From a bacterium (lineage in GTDB: Bacteria > CLD3 > SB21), in the NCBI GenBank assembly GCA_013360215.1, contig JABWCP010000016.1, positions 3,185 through 67,184 of the forward strand: DNA of 64,000 bases, given 5' to 3'. Below, in pieces: positions 26,372 to 35,552 of this stretch. Both the position numbers and the translations under genes were made by a program. A model generated the notes under the pieces. It saw nothing but the letters and a program-made list of their open reading frames with translations. It was not told where the DNA came from and did not search any database. How positions within the stretch are numbered: position 1 is the first letter of the stretch; each line of letters begins with the position of its first letter.

Positions 26372-27013
26372 ATGGAATCTATAGACTTTAAAAAACAGCG
26401 TGCACAGCGTATCGTGCGTTCGCTTGCCCGCTCGTATCCTGACGCACGATGCCGACTGACCTATCATGATGCGTTTGAGCTGCTCATCAAAACTATCCTC
26501 TCTGCCCAATGCACCGATGAGCGTGTCAATTTTGTCGGCGAAACGCTTTTCCGAAAATACCGTTCTCCTGAAGATTTTATTCAGGTTCCGCAGGCCGAAC
26601 TTGAAAACGATATCCGCTCCATCGGTTTTTTTCGGAGTAAAGCGCGGCACATTCAAGCGTGTTGCCGCACGCTCATACAAAACTTCAACGGATGCGTTCC
26701 GAGTACTATGGATGAATTGGTCACCTTATCCGGCGTAGGACGAAAAACAGCTAATGTTATTTTGGGTAATATTTATAATATTCCATCCTTGGCCGTGGAT
26801 ACACACGTGATAAGGATCAGCCGGCTGCTTAAACTAACGCGTCACACGGAGGCCGAATCCATTGAAGCCGATCTTATGAAAATTCTTTCGCCTAAAGATT
26901 GGGTTATGTTTTCACACCGCGTTCAAATGCACGGTCGGACTGTGTGTATTGCCCGTCGCCCTCAGTGCGATCATTGTTCCTTAGCTAAAGATTGCCCGTC
27001 CGCAAATAAATAA
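26372..27013 (+). CDS. nth: Endonuclease III, DNA glycosylase/AP lyase
   Basis: 213 residues, the usual size. Removes oxidised pyrimidines from DNA in base excision repair and cuts the abasic site. Visible: TILSAQCTDERVN near the start, the helix-hairpin-helix LSGVGRKTANVILGN with the catalytic Lys, the catalytic Asp in AVDTHVIRISRLL, and the C-terminal [4Fe-4S] loop C-X6-C-X2-C-X5-C (CIARRPQCDHCSLAKDC). The ATG at 26372 matches the family's N-terminus; a longer frame to 26258 adds a hydrophobic, unlikely extension. No strong ribosome-binding site is seen. The next gene starts 4 nt after its stop. Confidence 0.95.
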   Translation: MESIDFKKQRAQRIVRSLARSYPDARCRLTYHDAFELLIKTILSAQCTDERVNFVGETLFRKYRSPEDFIQVPQAELENDIRSIGFFRSKARHIQACCRTLIQNFNGCVPSTMDELVTLSGVGRKTANVILGNIYNIPSLAVDTHVIRISRLLKLTRHTEAESIEADLMKILSPKDWVMFSHRVQMHGRTVCIARRPQCDHCSLAKDCPSANK

Positions 27014-27017
27014 AAAA

Positions 27018-30000
27018 ATGAACCCTACGCGCCGTCTCCTGATCATTGCTTTTTTTTTCAGCGCTATCCCGGCATTGGGCCAACGCCTCTTCGTTCGCCA
27101 TTATTCGACCGCCGAAGGGTTGCCTCAAAATCAGGTTTTTGCCATTCATCAGGATCAACATGGTTTTCTTTGGTTTGGAACCGGCGGCGGCCTCAGCCGA
27201 TACGACGGGCGTCAATTTCGCAATTACACCAAAGAACATGGCCTAGCCAGTAATGTCATCCGGGCCATTCATCGCGACAAAGATCAAAACCTTTGGTTGG
27301 CTACCGATGAAGGTATCAGTTGTTACTTAGCCCAACGCGACACATTTATCAGTTATCATTCCGATCATATCGGCCAAGGTACGGTGCGCGCTATAGCCGG
27401 AGACGATCGCCGGCTCTGGTTTGCTACGGCCGGCGGACTTACGCGTTATGATTTTAACGATCATTCGTTTATAAACTTTACCACGGCCAACGGTTTACCT
27501 GCCAATCTCGTTCAAGCCGTTACTGTAACGGCCTACGGGAAAGTTTTCATCGGAACCAATCAGGGACTGGCTGTGATGCACGATCCGGTCAGTGATCGTA
27601 TCGAACAAGTTCCAATCCCTGGAAATAACAAATTACTTCTCCATGTCGAAGCGCTTTATTGTGATGCACGCAACCGTATTTTTGCCGGAACGCAAGGCGG
27701 TGTCATACGCATTGACAGTCTCAAACCGGAAATCATCAGCACAGCGGACGGTCTTACCAATCCTGTCATCCGAGGTATTACAAGCGACCAATCCGGTCAC
27801 ATCTGGTTTGCTACCGAAGACGGGCTTTATGTCATGACCCGATCAGAGCGCCCTTACTTATTTAACAGCTACACCACACGCAATGGTTTTTTTGCCAATC
27901 AATATTACGCTGTTTTTCAGGATTCCGAAAACAACCTTTGGTTTGGCTCCTCCCGCGGTGTCAGTAAACTGATTTCCGCTGACCTCATTTCATACACCGA
28001 AGCAGAAGGTCTTGGCAACGATGTCGTGATCGGCATAACAAAGGCTACGGATAAAACATGGTATATTACTACCAACGACGGTATTTCCATTTTTCGCGAA
28101 GGACGGTTTCAGAACCTGTCAGACACAGAAGGTCTCATTGCCAAAGAAATATGGGATGCCGCAACGGATTCGGCGGGAGTAATATGGTTAGCGACCTATC
28201 GCGGTCTTCAGGCTTTGCTTCCCAAAGAACCGCGCACGCGGCTTCCGATACATACCAAACTTCCGCGTGCAGGCACTATATCATCCGGATATTACAATCT
28301 TACCTTACCGCCTAACGATTTTATACATAATAACCGCATCGTGGATGTTTTGGTTGACCGCCGCGGACGCATTTGGTTTGCCAGCACGGATAAAGGAACG
28401 GGTTACGTTGAAATCAATTCGACCGGTGAAATTTCCGTTCGAACATTTACTACCGCAGACGGTTTGTACAGTAACAACGTATGGATGATCTATGAGGACC
28501 GGCGCGGGCAAATATGGGCGGGCACGATCGGCGGCGGTATAGCGCGTTGGGATGAGGTATCTCAGCGTTTTACCAGCCTCAATAAAGGTCGCGGGCTTTC
28601 GGACGATGTCGCATTAAGTATTTACGAAGACCGACGCGGCGGTTTATGGATCGGCACTGAGCGCGGCGCGATGCGTTTGGCACCGGAAATCGTGAGCGGA
28701 GATTCTTTTCCCGGCGATCTGCGTTCATACATTAGATTAGTGTCTAAACGCGACGGCTTGTCCGATAATACCATCAATGCGATTGTGGAAGATTCGGAAG
28801 GCATGATTTGGCTGGGTACGAATAACGGGCTTAATCAATTTAATCCCGAAACCGGGCTGACGCTTCAAGTTTACAACAAAAAGCGAGGCCTTATTGACAA
28901 TGAAGTAAGTACACAAAACGCACTGCGCTTTTATGATCACGAGACCTTGATCGTCGGTACCAGTGCCGGTATCACGTTGCTGCCATTACGTTCATTTCGC
29001 TCGCCCCTACCGACCCGACCTGTTGTTTTGATGCAAGAATTTATGGCCGAAGATAATGCCAACAAAACGACCCGGTTGATCCCCATTGCCATGCGCCCCG
29101 ATACAAACGTTTCGGATGCATTTTTCAGTACACTTCGTACATCCGTACCGGTGGTCAGTTATCTCGAAAACAATATCACATTTCGTTTTGTAGCGCCGTC
29201 GTTTAAAGATGAAAATGATGTGCGGTACCGTTACCGTTTACGCGGCTTTGACCGATTTTGGTCGGACCCGACGCCGGAAAATCATGTGCGTTATACCAAC
29301 CTCAACGACGGTGATTACGTATTTGAGGTAATCGCCGGCAACGGCAATGGCGCCTGGAGCGACGTTCCCACCCGCGTAACGTTTTCTGTCATGACGCCCC
29401 TATGGAAAAGCTGGTGGTTCATCACTTTTTCAATCACATTTTTCAGTTTAAGCATTTATACCGCTTATAAGTTCCGCGCCAATATCGCACGCCAACGCAC
29501 CGCCGAACTTGAACAAAAAGTATTGCAGCGTACACGCGAATTGGTCGTACAGAAAGAGACCGTCGAGCGTATTTTGAACGAACTCAAAGAAACGCAGATC
29601 CATCTGATACACTCCGAAAAAATGGCTTCACTTGGTCAGATGGTAGCCGGCATTGCGCATGAGATCAATAATCCGGTCGCTTTCGTCAAAGGTAATATTT
29701 CATTATTGGAACGGCGGCTTCATGATCTGGAACGCGTATTCACCAGTTTCTCCGACGTTTTTGATTTCTACGATAAATTCAACGAATTCAGCGACGATCT
29801 ACACAAAGATTTTCGCGCCAAACTGGAAGAAATAGATCGTATTATTGCGTCGACGCGATTTGAAAAATTTTTAGGCGATCTGCCTCAAGTTGTCAACGAA
29901 ATGCGGGACGGAGTGGATCGCACGCAAAAAATCGTAGAAGATCTGCGAAATTTTTCACGTCTGGACGAATCGCAATTCAAAGAAATTTCCATCATTGATA

Positions 30001-30443
30001 GCATTGAATCCACACTCAACATACTCAAAAACGAGTATAAAACGCGTATTACCATTCATCGCAATTTCGGCGACGTGCCACCGGTGTATTGCAATCCGGG
30101 TCATATCAATCAAGTTTTTATGAATTTGCTGCAAAATGCTTTTCAAGCGATCGAAGGTGACGGCAACGTTTGGATTCGCGTTGTAGCTGCCAGTAATAAC
30201 ATTTTAATCGCTATTCGCGACGACGGTAAAGGCATTCCCGGAGAAATTCAAAACCGCGTTTTTGATCCTTTTTTCACAACGAAACCGGTCGGTAAAGGTA
30301 CGGGGCTTGGTCTGGCTATTTCATACAAAATCATCGAAGCACACAAAGGCACGATTTTCTTTGAGAGCACCCCGCAGCAGGGAACTGAATTTAAAATAAC
30401 ATTACCGATACGCCGCTTGGCCGATCTCCAAAAGCCGGAATAA
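27018..30443 (+). CDS. Propeller-sensor histidine kinase (Reg_prop/Y_Y_Y type)
   Basis: 1141 residues. Signal sequence 1-21 (ends ALGQ); a periplasmic two-propeller region to about 700 with some 11 Reg_prop repeats such as FLWFGTGGGLSRYDG and IWLGTNNGLNQF; a Y_Y_Y domain about 715-790 (YRYRLRGFDRFWSDP); one membrane helix about 797-817; coiled coil; HisKA with phosphorylated His881 in GQMVAGIAHEINNP; and HATPase with NLLQNAFQAI, DDGKGIPG and GTGLGLAIS. It lacks a receiver or DNA-binding domain, unlike many Bacteroides hybrid systems, so it needs a separate response regulator, none of which is in the window. It follows nth by 4 nt, probably co-transcribed. The signal sensed is unknown. Confidence 0.9.
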   Translation: MNPTRRLLIIAFFFSAIPALGQRLFVRHYSTAEGLPQNQVFAIHQDQHGFLWFGTGGGLSRYDGRQFRNYTKEHGLASNVIRAIHRDKDQNLWLATDEGISCYLAQRDTFISYHSDHIGQGTVRAIAGDDRRLWFATAGGLTRYDFNDHSFINFTTANGLPANLVQAVTVTAYGKVFIGTNQGLAVMHDPVSDRIEQVPIPGNNKLLLHVEALYCDARNRIFAGTQGGVIRIDSLKPEIISTADGLTNPVIRGITSDQSGHIWFATEDGLYVMTRSERPYLFNSYTTRNGFFANQYYAVFQDSENNLWFGSSRGVSKLISADLISYTEAEGLGNDVVIGITKATDKTWYITTNDGISIFREGRFQNLSDTEGLIAKEIWDAATDSAGVIWLATYRGLQALLPKEPRTRLPIHTKLPRAGTISSGYYNLTLPPNDFIHNNRIVDVLVDRRGRIWFASTDKGTGYVEINSTGEISVRTFTTADGLYSNNVWMIYEDRRGQIWAGTIGGGIARWDEVSQRFTSLNKGRGLSDDVALSIYEDRRGGLWIGTERGAMRLAPEIVSGDSFPGDLRSYIRLVSKRDGLSDNTINAIVEDSEGMIWLGTNNGLNQFNPETGLTLQVYNKKRGLIDNEVSTQNALRFYDHETLIVGTSAGITLLPLRSFRSPLPTRPVVLMQEFMAEDNANKTTRLIPIAMRPDTNVSDAFFSTLRTSVPVVSYLENNITFRFVAPSFKDENDVRYRYRLRGFDRFWSDPTPENHVRYTNLNDGDYVFEVIAGNGNGAWSDVPTRVTFSVMTPLWKSWWFITFSITFFSLSIYTAYKFRANIARQRTAELEQKVLQRTRELVVQKETVERILNELKETQIHLIHSEKMASLGQMVAGIAHEINNPVAFVKGNISLLERRLHDLERVFTSFSDVFDFYDKFNEFSDDLHKDFRAKLEEIDRIIASTRFEKFLGDLPQVVNEMRDGVDRTQKIVEDLRNFSRLDESQFKEISIIDSIESTLNILKNEYKTRITIHRNFGDVPPVYCNPGHINQVFMNLLQNAFQAIEGDGNVWIRVVAASNNILIAIRDDGKGIPGEIQNRVFDPFFTTKPVGKGTGLGLAISYKIIEAHKGTIFFESTPQQGTEFKITLPIRRLADLQKPE

Positions 30444-30543
30444 GCTTGTATCAAAATAAGAGATGTATTATCTTTTTTTTGATTTTAACTTTCATTTTAA
30501 CCACATCAACTTACCGCCACTCCAAACGTTCTAAGGAGTCTAT

Positions 30544-31833
30544 ATGATTAAAAAAGCTTCATTATCTTACGATGATAAAGTGCTGGATTTACCGCTGATC
30601 ACCGGCACTGAAAACGAACAAGCCGTGGACATCGGCAAACTGCGCGGTGCTACGGGACTTGTCACCATGGACCCGGGTTACGGCAATACCGGTGCATGCC
30701 ATTCCGGTATCACGTTTCTTGACGGCGAAAAGGGTATTCTTCGCTACCGCGGATATAATATTCAGGATTTGTGCGAAAGTTCTAATTTCCAAGAAGTCAG
30801 CTATCTGTTGATTCATGGCGAACTGCCGTCGGCACAACAACTCGAAGAATTTAAACGCGGTATCACGCGTCATACCATGCTGCACGAGTCGCTGCGCAAA
30901 CTTTACGATGCCTATCCGCGCGATGCCCATCCGATGGCGCTTTTGTCTTCCATCGTGTGTTCGCTATCCACGTTTTATCAGGATTCCATTGATCCGTTGA
31001 ATAAAAAACATGTGGAAATTTCGATCTTCCGTTTGCTTGCCAAAATTCCGACGATAGCGGCCTATGCTTACAAAAAATCCATCGGCCAGCCTTTCATGTA
31101 TCCGAATAATTCGCTCAGTTACTGTGCCAATTTTCTGAATATGATGTTTGCAGTTCCTGCCGAACCGTATGAAGTGGATCCGGAAATCGAAAAAGCACTT
31201 GATCTGCTTTTTATTTTACATGCCGATCACGAACAAAACTGTTCAACGTCAACTGTACGTATGGTGGGCAGCAGCCAAGCCAATCTTTTTGCGGCTATTT
31301 CAGCCGGCATTTGTGCACTGTGGGGACCGCTTCACGGCGGCGCCAATCAGGAGGTGCTTGAGATGCTGCAGGAAATTCACAACGACGGCGGTGATGTCAA
31401 AAAATATGTGGAAAAAGCTAAAGATAAAAATTCCACATTCCGTTTGATGGGATTCGGTCATCGTGTATATAAGAACTTCGACCCGCGCGCAACGATCATC
31501 AAAAAAACCTGCGATCGTGTATTATCAAAACTCGGCGTAAATGATCCTTTGCTCGACATCGCGCACCAACTCGAAGAAGCCGCTTTAAAAGATCCGTATT
31601 TCATCGAAAAGAAGCTATATCCCAACGTAGACTTCTACAGCGGTATTATTTACAAAGCGATGGGATTCCCTGTCGAAATGTTTACGGTGCTTTTTGCCAT
31701 CGGACGTATGCCCGGATGGATCGCTCAGTGGAAAGAAATGATGGAATCCAAAGAAACGCGCATCGGACGCCCACGCCAGATCTATACCGGATCGGCAGAG
31801 CGCCCTTATACGCCGATTCATAAACGCGGATAA
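30544..31833 (+). CDS. gltA: Citrate synthase
   Basis: 429 residues. Condenses acetyl-CoA and oxaloacetate at entry of the TCA cycle. The N-terminal YDDKVLDLPLITGTENEQAVD and 429-residue length match the type II (hexameric, NADH-sensitive) GltA group. Catalytic regions: GPLHGGANQEVLEML (His), MGFGHRVYKNFDPRA (His) and NVDFYSGIIYKAMG (Asp). AAGGAG lies 5 nt before the ATG. A terminator follows closely, so it is a single-gene unit. No other TCA gene is adjacent. Confidence 0.96.
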   Translation: MIKKASLSYDDKVLDLPLITGTENEQAVDIGKLRGATGLVTMDPGYGNTGACHSGITFLDGEKGILRYRGYNIQDLCESSNFQEVSYLLIHGELPSAQQLEEFKRGITRHTMLHESLRKLYDAYPRDAHPMALLSSIVCSLSTFYQDSIDPLNKKHVEISIFRLLAKIPTIAAYAYKKSIGQPFMYPNNSLSYCANFLNMMFAVPAEPYEVDPEIEKALDLLFILHADHEQNCSTSTVRMVGSSQANLFAAISAGICALWGPLHGGANQEVLEMLQEIHNDGGDVKKYVEKAKDKNSTFRLMGFGHRVYKNFDPRATIIKKTCDRVLSKLGVNDPLLDIAHQLEEAALKDPYFIEKKLYPNVDFYSGIIYKAMGFPVEMFTVLFAIGRMPGWIAQWKEMMESKETRIGRPRQIYTGSAERPYTPIHKRG

Positions 31834-31851
31834 AAGTTTTCCCTGAAACTA

Positions 31852-31883
31852 AAAACCGGCATAATTTCATGCCGGTTTTTTTT
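31852..31883 (+). terminator. Terminator after gltA
   Basis: Stem AAAACCGGCAT / ATGCCGGTTTT with loop AATTTC and a continuing T run. Confidence 0.92.
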
Positions 31884-31982
31884 ATCTTCAGTTTGAAGAA
31901 GTTAGATAAATTAAACATATTGCGTTACGATCTTCGCTCGCACAGCAACTTCGTTTTATTTTCTTTTACTATAGGAAAAATC

Positions 31983-32417
31983 ATGCGTATCGTAGCGCAG
32001 CGTGTTAACAAAGCCCATGTATCGGTAGATGGTCGCATCACCGGTGCAATCGAAAAGGGTCTCGTTTTACTCATCGGCATTAAAAACGGCGACACATCGG
32101 CTGATGTAAAATTTTTTGCGGGAAAATGCCTCCACCTCCGCATCTTCGAAGATGCCGAAGGAAAAATGAATCGCAGTATTATAGATGCCAAAGGCTCTAT
32201 ACTCGCAGTTTCTCAATTTACGCTTTATGCCGATACAACCAAAGGACGACGGCCTAATTTTTTGGAAGCCGCGAGGCCGGAATTAGCCGAACCGCTGTAT
32301 AATGAATTTGTCACGCACTTACGAGCGCACAATATACACGTTGAAACCGGCATTTTTGGTGCCCTGATGGAAGTGGAAATTCACAACTCCGGCCCGGTCA
32401 CGATTATTATGGAATAA
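31983..32417 (+). CDS. dtd: D-aminoacyl-tRNA deacylase
   Basis: 144 residues, the family's size. Hydrolyses D-aminoacyl-tRNA (and glycyl-tRNA-Ala) to protect translation. Begins MRIVAQRVNKAHVSVDG and contains the hallmark SQFTLYADTTKGRRPNF and the Gly-cisPro motif NSGPVT near the C-terminus. The ATG at 31983 follows TAGGAAAAATC; an upstream in-frame extension overlaps the gltA terminator and was rejected. lptD starts 9 nt after the stop. Confidence 0.95.
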   Translation: MRIVAQRVNKAHVSVDGRITGAIEKGLVLLIGIKNGDTSADVKFFAGKCLHLRIFEDAEGKMNRSIIDAKGSILAVSQFTLYADTTKGRRPNFLEAARPELAEPLYNEFVTHLRAHNIHVETGIFGALMEVEIHNSGPVTIIME

Positions 32418-32426
32418 AAACGACGC

Positions 32427-34991
32427 ATGAATTTTTTCCCTCGCATCTCACTATTGTATTTCCATCTTTCACACTTGATCGTATTGAGCTTTTTCACAGC
32501 GCTTGCACAAACGGCTTCCGATTCTTCGTCTATTGCTACACAGAAAGATTCTTCCCAAACTCCCGGTAACGGCGTGGATACGATGATCTACTACGGTGCC
32601 GATACTACCGAAGGCACGCTGAATAATTCAACCGTGGTTCTCAAAAACAATGCATGGGTCCGGTTTAAAGGGATTGAAATCAAAGCCGCTAAAATCACCA
32701 TTGATCAGCCCCGCAAGATCATGATCGCCGAGGCTGTACCCGACTCCATCGATTCACTCGGCCAAGTGGCGCGCTATCGCGGTATACCCGAATTCACCGA
32801 ATCCGGCCAGATGTTTCACGGTAATGTGATGGAGTACAATTTTGAAACCAAGCGCGGTAAAGTCGTCATGGGCGAGACCAAAATGCAGGATGGCTTTTAT
32901 TACGGCTCTACCATACGAAAAATCGGCGACAGTACGTTATATATACGCGGCGGACGATTTACGACATGCGATGAGAAGGAACCGCATTTTTTCTTCCGCA
33001 CCAAAGAAATGAAACTTTCTGTGCGGGATAAAGTCGTCGCCAAACCGGTGATATTATACATACATGAAGTGCCGATTTTCGCCATTCCGTTTGGTGTGTT
33101 TCCCAGTAAAGGCGGACGCGCTTCCGGTATAACTCCTCCCGTTTATTTTGAGACACCCGGCGGCGAGAGACAAATTCGCAATTTCGGTTATTATTGGGCG
33201 CCCAACGACTATTTTGATGCGCTCCTGCAAGCCGATTATTTAGATAAATCCGGTTATCAATTTCACGGCGGGGGCAACTACGCCAAACGTTATCATTATT
33301 CCGGACGAATGGATTTTTCCTATTCTCAATTGCATTCACTTAGCACGACAAGCTATAACGATAACCGAACAACCGCCGGGGCACTCAGCCTCACCCATGC
33401 GCATACTTTGAGCGAACGATCCAATCTCAACGCCGATATTCGCTACCAGAGCAGTAAAAATTATTTTCAGAATACCAGTATCAACCAGCAGCAAATATTA
33501 AATCGTCAGCAGAATTCGAATGTCAGTTACAATAATACATTCGACTGGGGCGGCATATCTGCCAGCGCATCACATTCTCGTAATTTGGACAACGGTCAAA
33601 GTTCGCTAACATTTCCCAATGCGACGATCAGCAAATCGTCGGCGGCCGTGATACCCAAATCCGAAGAACGTCGCAACGAGCCGGACCGCTGGTATCACAC
33701 GATTCGTTATTCGTATAGTGCTAATCTGCTCGGACGACGTGAAATCGCCAATGATACTTCAGACGTGCAAAACGGGTACGGTCTACGGCACAATGCAGGA
33801 TTCAATGCGCCATTCAAAGTGTTTTCGTATTTTACATTCAACCCCAATATCAATGTCGTCGAGACGTGGTACGATCGCCGTCATGAGAATTTCGGCTATC
33901 GCGCCAATGGTCAGGACACCAGCGTCGTCAAACGCGGATTTTATGCCACGCACACGTATAGCATGGGCGCATCGCTTTCGACGAAAGTTTACGGTACGAG
34001 CAATCCCAATCTGTTGGGGTTAAAAACTTTTCGTCATGTCATGACTCCGAGTGTGAGTATTAATTACACGCCCGATTTTTCCGAATCAAAATGGGGATAT
34101 TATGAATCGGTTCAAGATACGTCGGGGAAAACCGTACGTAAAGACCGCTACGGAAAAAATCTGACGTTTGGCGGAACACCTTCCGGACGCCAGCTCTCCA
34201 TGGGCTTCGGGCTCGCGCATACATTTCAAGCCAAAGTCAAAACTTCCAAAAAAGACAGCACGCAACACGACCCTGATGTACGAAAAATAGATATTATGAA
34301 TATCAACAATGGCCTTAGTTACAATTTTGAAGCCGAAGAATTTAAGCTTTCCAATCTGACTACTTCTATCACGGTAGCCAATGATTTAGCCAAAAACGTA
34401 AGTTTATCCATGAATCTTACGCATGATTTTTACAAATTTGATACGACACTCAACCGCCGTATTAATAAATTCAGAAGCTTCCCGCGCTTGATCAATGCGG
34501 GTATCACCGGAGGATTTAGCGTCGAAGGCGGTTCCGGCACATCTTCAACATCATCGAGTTCCACACTTTCAACAACGGCCTCGACTACACCGCAAGGCAC
34601 GGTGACACCCAACTACGGGCAATCATACTTGCCGTCACAACGCGAGCTGCCGAGCGGCGTTCCGTGGAACGCCCGTTTTGATTTTAATTACGACATTCGG
34701 CGACTTGATCCGCATAATGTAACCAAAACATTTAACGGAAGTGTCAGCGCTGGCACGCGCATTACTCAAAATTGGCAAATTAATTATTCGGCGCAGATCA
34801 ACTTACTCAAAGAGAAAATTGTCAGCCAGAGTTTTTCGTTTGTTCGTGATCTCCATTGCTGGACGATGCGCTTTGATTGGACGCCTACCGGCCCGGCCGC
34901 AGGTTATTTTTTCGTCATTCAGGTCAAATCTACGCAGCTCCAGGATATCAAACTGCAACGTACCGACTATGGCAATCGCATTTTCCAATAG
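32427..34991 (+). CDS. lptD: LptD-like outer-membrane LPS assembly barrel
   Basis: 854 residues. N-terminal signal sequence; OstA-type beta-jellyroll (about 50-190: KAAKITIDQPRKIMIAEA, MEYNFETKRGKVVMGE); then a barrel domain whose strand-like repeats run to the C-terminus. Around 195-235 it has KPVILYIHEVPIFAIPFGVFP, the usual junction motif. LptD with LptE inserts LPS into the outer leaflet. The whole protein holds only two cysteines, Cys181 in the N-terminal part and Cys811 in DLHCWTMRFDW near the end, placed as if to make one long-range disulfide. A Ser/Thr-rich stretch (about 705-725) is probably a loop. It follows dtd by 9 nt; its own ribosome-binding site is weak. Confidence 0.88.
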   Translation: MNFFPRISLLYFHLSHLIVLSFFTALAQTASDSSSIATQKDSSQTPGNGVDTMIYYGADTTEGTLNNSTVVLKNNAWVRFKGIEIKAAKITIDQPRKIMIAEAVPDSIDSLGQVARYRGIPEFTESGQMFHGNVMEYNFETKRGKVVMGETKMQDGFYYGSTIRKIGDSTLYIRGGRFTTCDEKEPHFFFRTKEMKLSVRDKVVAKPVILYIHEVPIFAIPFGVFPSKGGRASGITPPVYFETPGGERQIRNFGYYWAPNDYFDALLQADYLDKSGYQFHGGGNYAKRYHYSGRMDFSYSQLHSLSTTSYNDNRTTAGALSLTHAHTLSERSNLNADIRYQSSKNYFQNTSINQQQILNRQQNSNVSYNNTFDWGGISASASHSRNLDNGQSSLTFPNATISKSSAAVIPKSEERRNEPDRWYHTIRYSYSANLLGRREIANDTSDVQNGYGLRHNAGFNAPFKVFSYFTFNPNINVVETWYDRRHENFGYRANGQDTSVVKRGFYATHTYSMGASLSTKVYGTSNPNLLGLKTFRHVMTPSVSINYTPDFSESKWGYYESVQDTSGKTVRKDRYGKNLTFGGTPSGRQLSMGFGLAHTFQAKVKTSKKDSTQHDPDVRKIDIMNINNGLSYNFEAEEFKLSNLTTSITVANDLAKNVSLSMNLTHDFYKFDTTLNRRINKFRSFPRLINAGITGGFSVEGGSGTSSTSSSSTLSTTASTTPQGTVTPNYGQSYLPSQRELPSGVPWNARFDFNYDIRRLDPHNVTKTFNGSVSAGTRITQNWQINYSAQINLLKEKIVSQSFSFVRDLHCWTMRFDWTPTGPAAGYFFVIQVKSTQLQDIKLQRTDYGNRIFQ

Positions 34992-35091
34992 CGATTAAAA
35001 AAATCGTGGTTTGAAAATAAAAGAAACTTGTCTCGTTGTAATACGTAAACAACTTAATCTTATTCTCATCATTATCCATGTCGGAGGAGTT

Positions 35092-35478
35092 ATGAATGTT
35101 TTGAACAGCACTTTTTTGCTGCGCCTTGCCGTTTCGATTACGTTATTCATGCACAGCGTGCCGGGCATGTTTAACGGCGGCGTCAATAATTTCGGTACTT
35201 TTTACCTCAACGAAGTCGGGTTTGCACCTCTAGGTGTTCCGCTGGCGTGGGCTATTAAGCTGTCGCATGTAGCGGCAATTTTTTGCCTGATGTTTGAGAA
35301 ATACGTAAAGCTGGCTTCGCTAGTAACGATATTTATTCTGCTCGCCGGTATCGTAATGGTGCACTATCCGGATGGCTGGTATGTGGTTGGCGGGGGACGT
35401 AACGGAATGGAATTTAATGTGCTTCTGATTTTTGTTTTACTGGCTATTATGTTCCCCAATGGGCTAAAGAAAAATTGA
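35092..35478 (+). CDS. DoxX-family membrane protein
   Basis: 128 residues with four hydrophobic segments (about 5-20, 45-65, 70-90, 105-122). LLRLAVSITLFMHSVPGMFNGG at the start and GRNGMEFNVLLIFVLLAIMF at the end fit the DoxX/DoxD-like family of small inner-membrane proteins, linked elsewhere to redox balance. GGAGGAGTT directly precedes the ATG at 35092, which decides the start against a longer frame from 35011. Function cannot be specified. It shares a bidirectional terminator with the converging uvrA. Confidence 0.8.
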   Translation: MNVLNSTFLLRLAVSITLFMHSVPGMFNGGVNNFGTFYLNEVGFAPLGVPLAWAIKLSHVAAIFCLMFEKYVKLASLVTIFILLAGIVMVHYPDGWYVVGGGRNGMEFNVLLIFVLLAIMFPNGLKKN

Positions 35479-35501
35479 TATATACTTTTTAAGCTTCTCA
35501 T

Positions 35502-35534
35502 AAAAAACGCTGCATGGTTTGTGCAGCGTTTTTA
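35502..35534. terminator. Bidirectional terminator between the DoxX gene and uvrA
   Basis: AAAAAACGCTGCA and TGCAGCGTTTTT around a 7-nt loop; A and T runs on opposite sides serve both converging units. Confidence 0.9.
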
Positions 35535-35552
35535 TTTTTAATGTTTTCGAAT

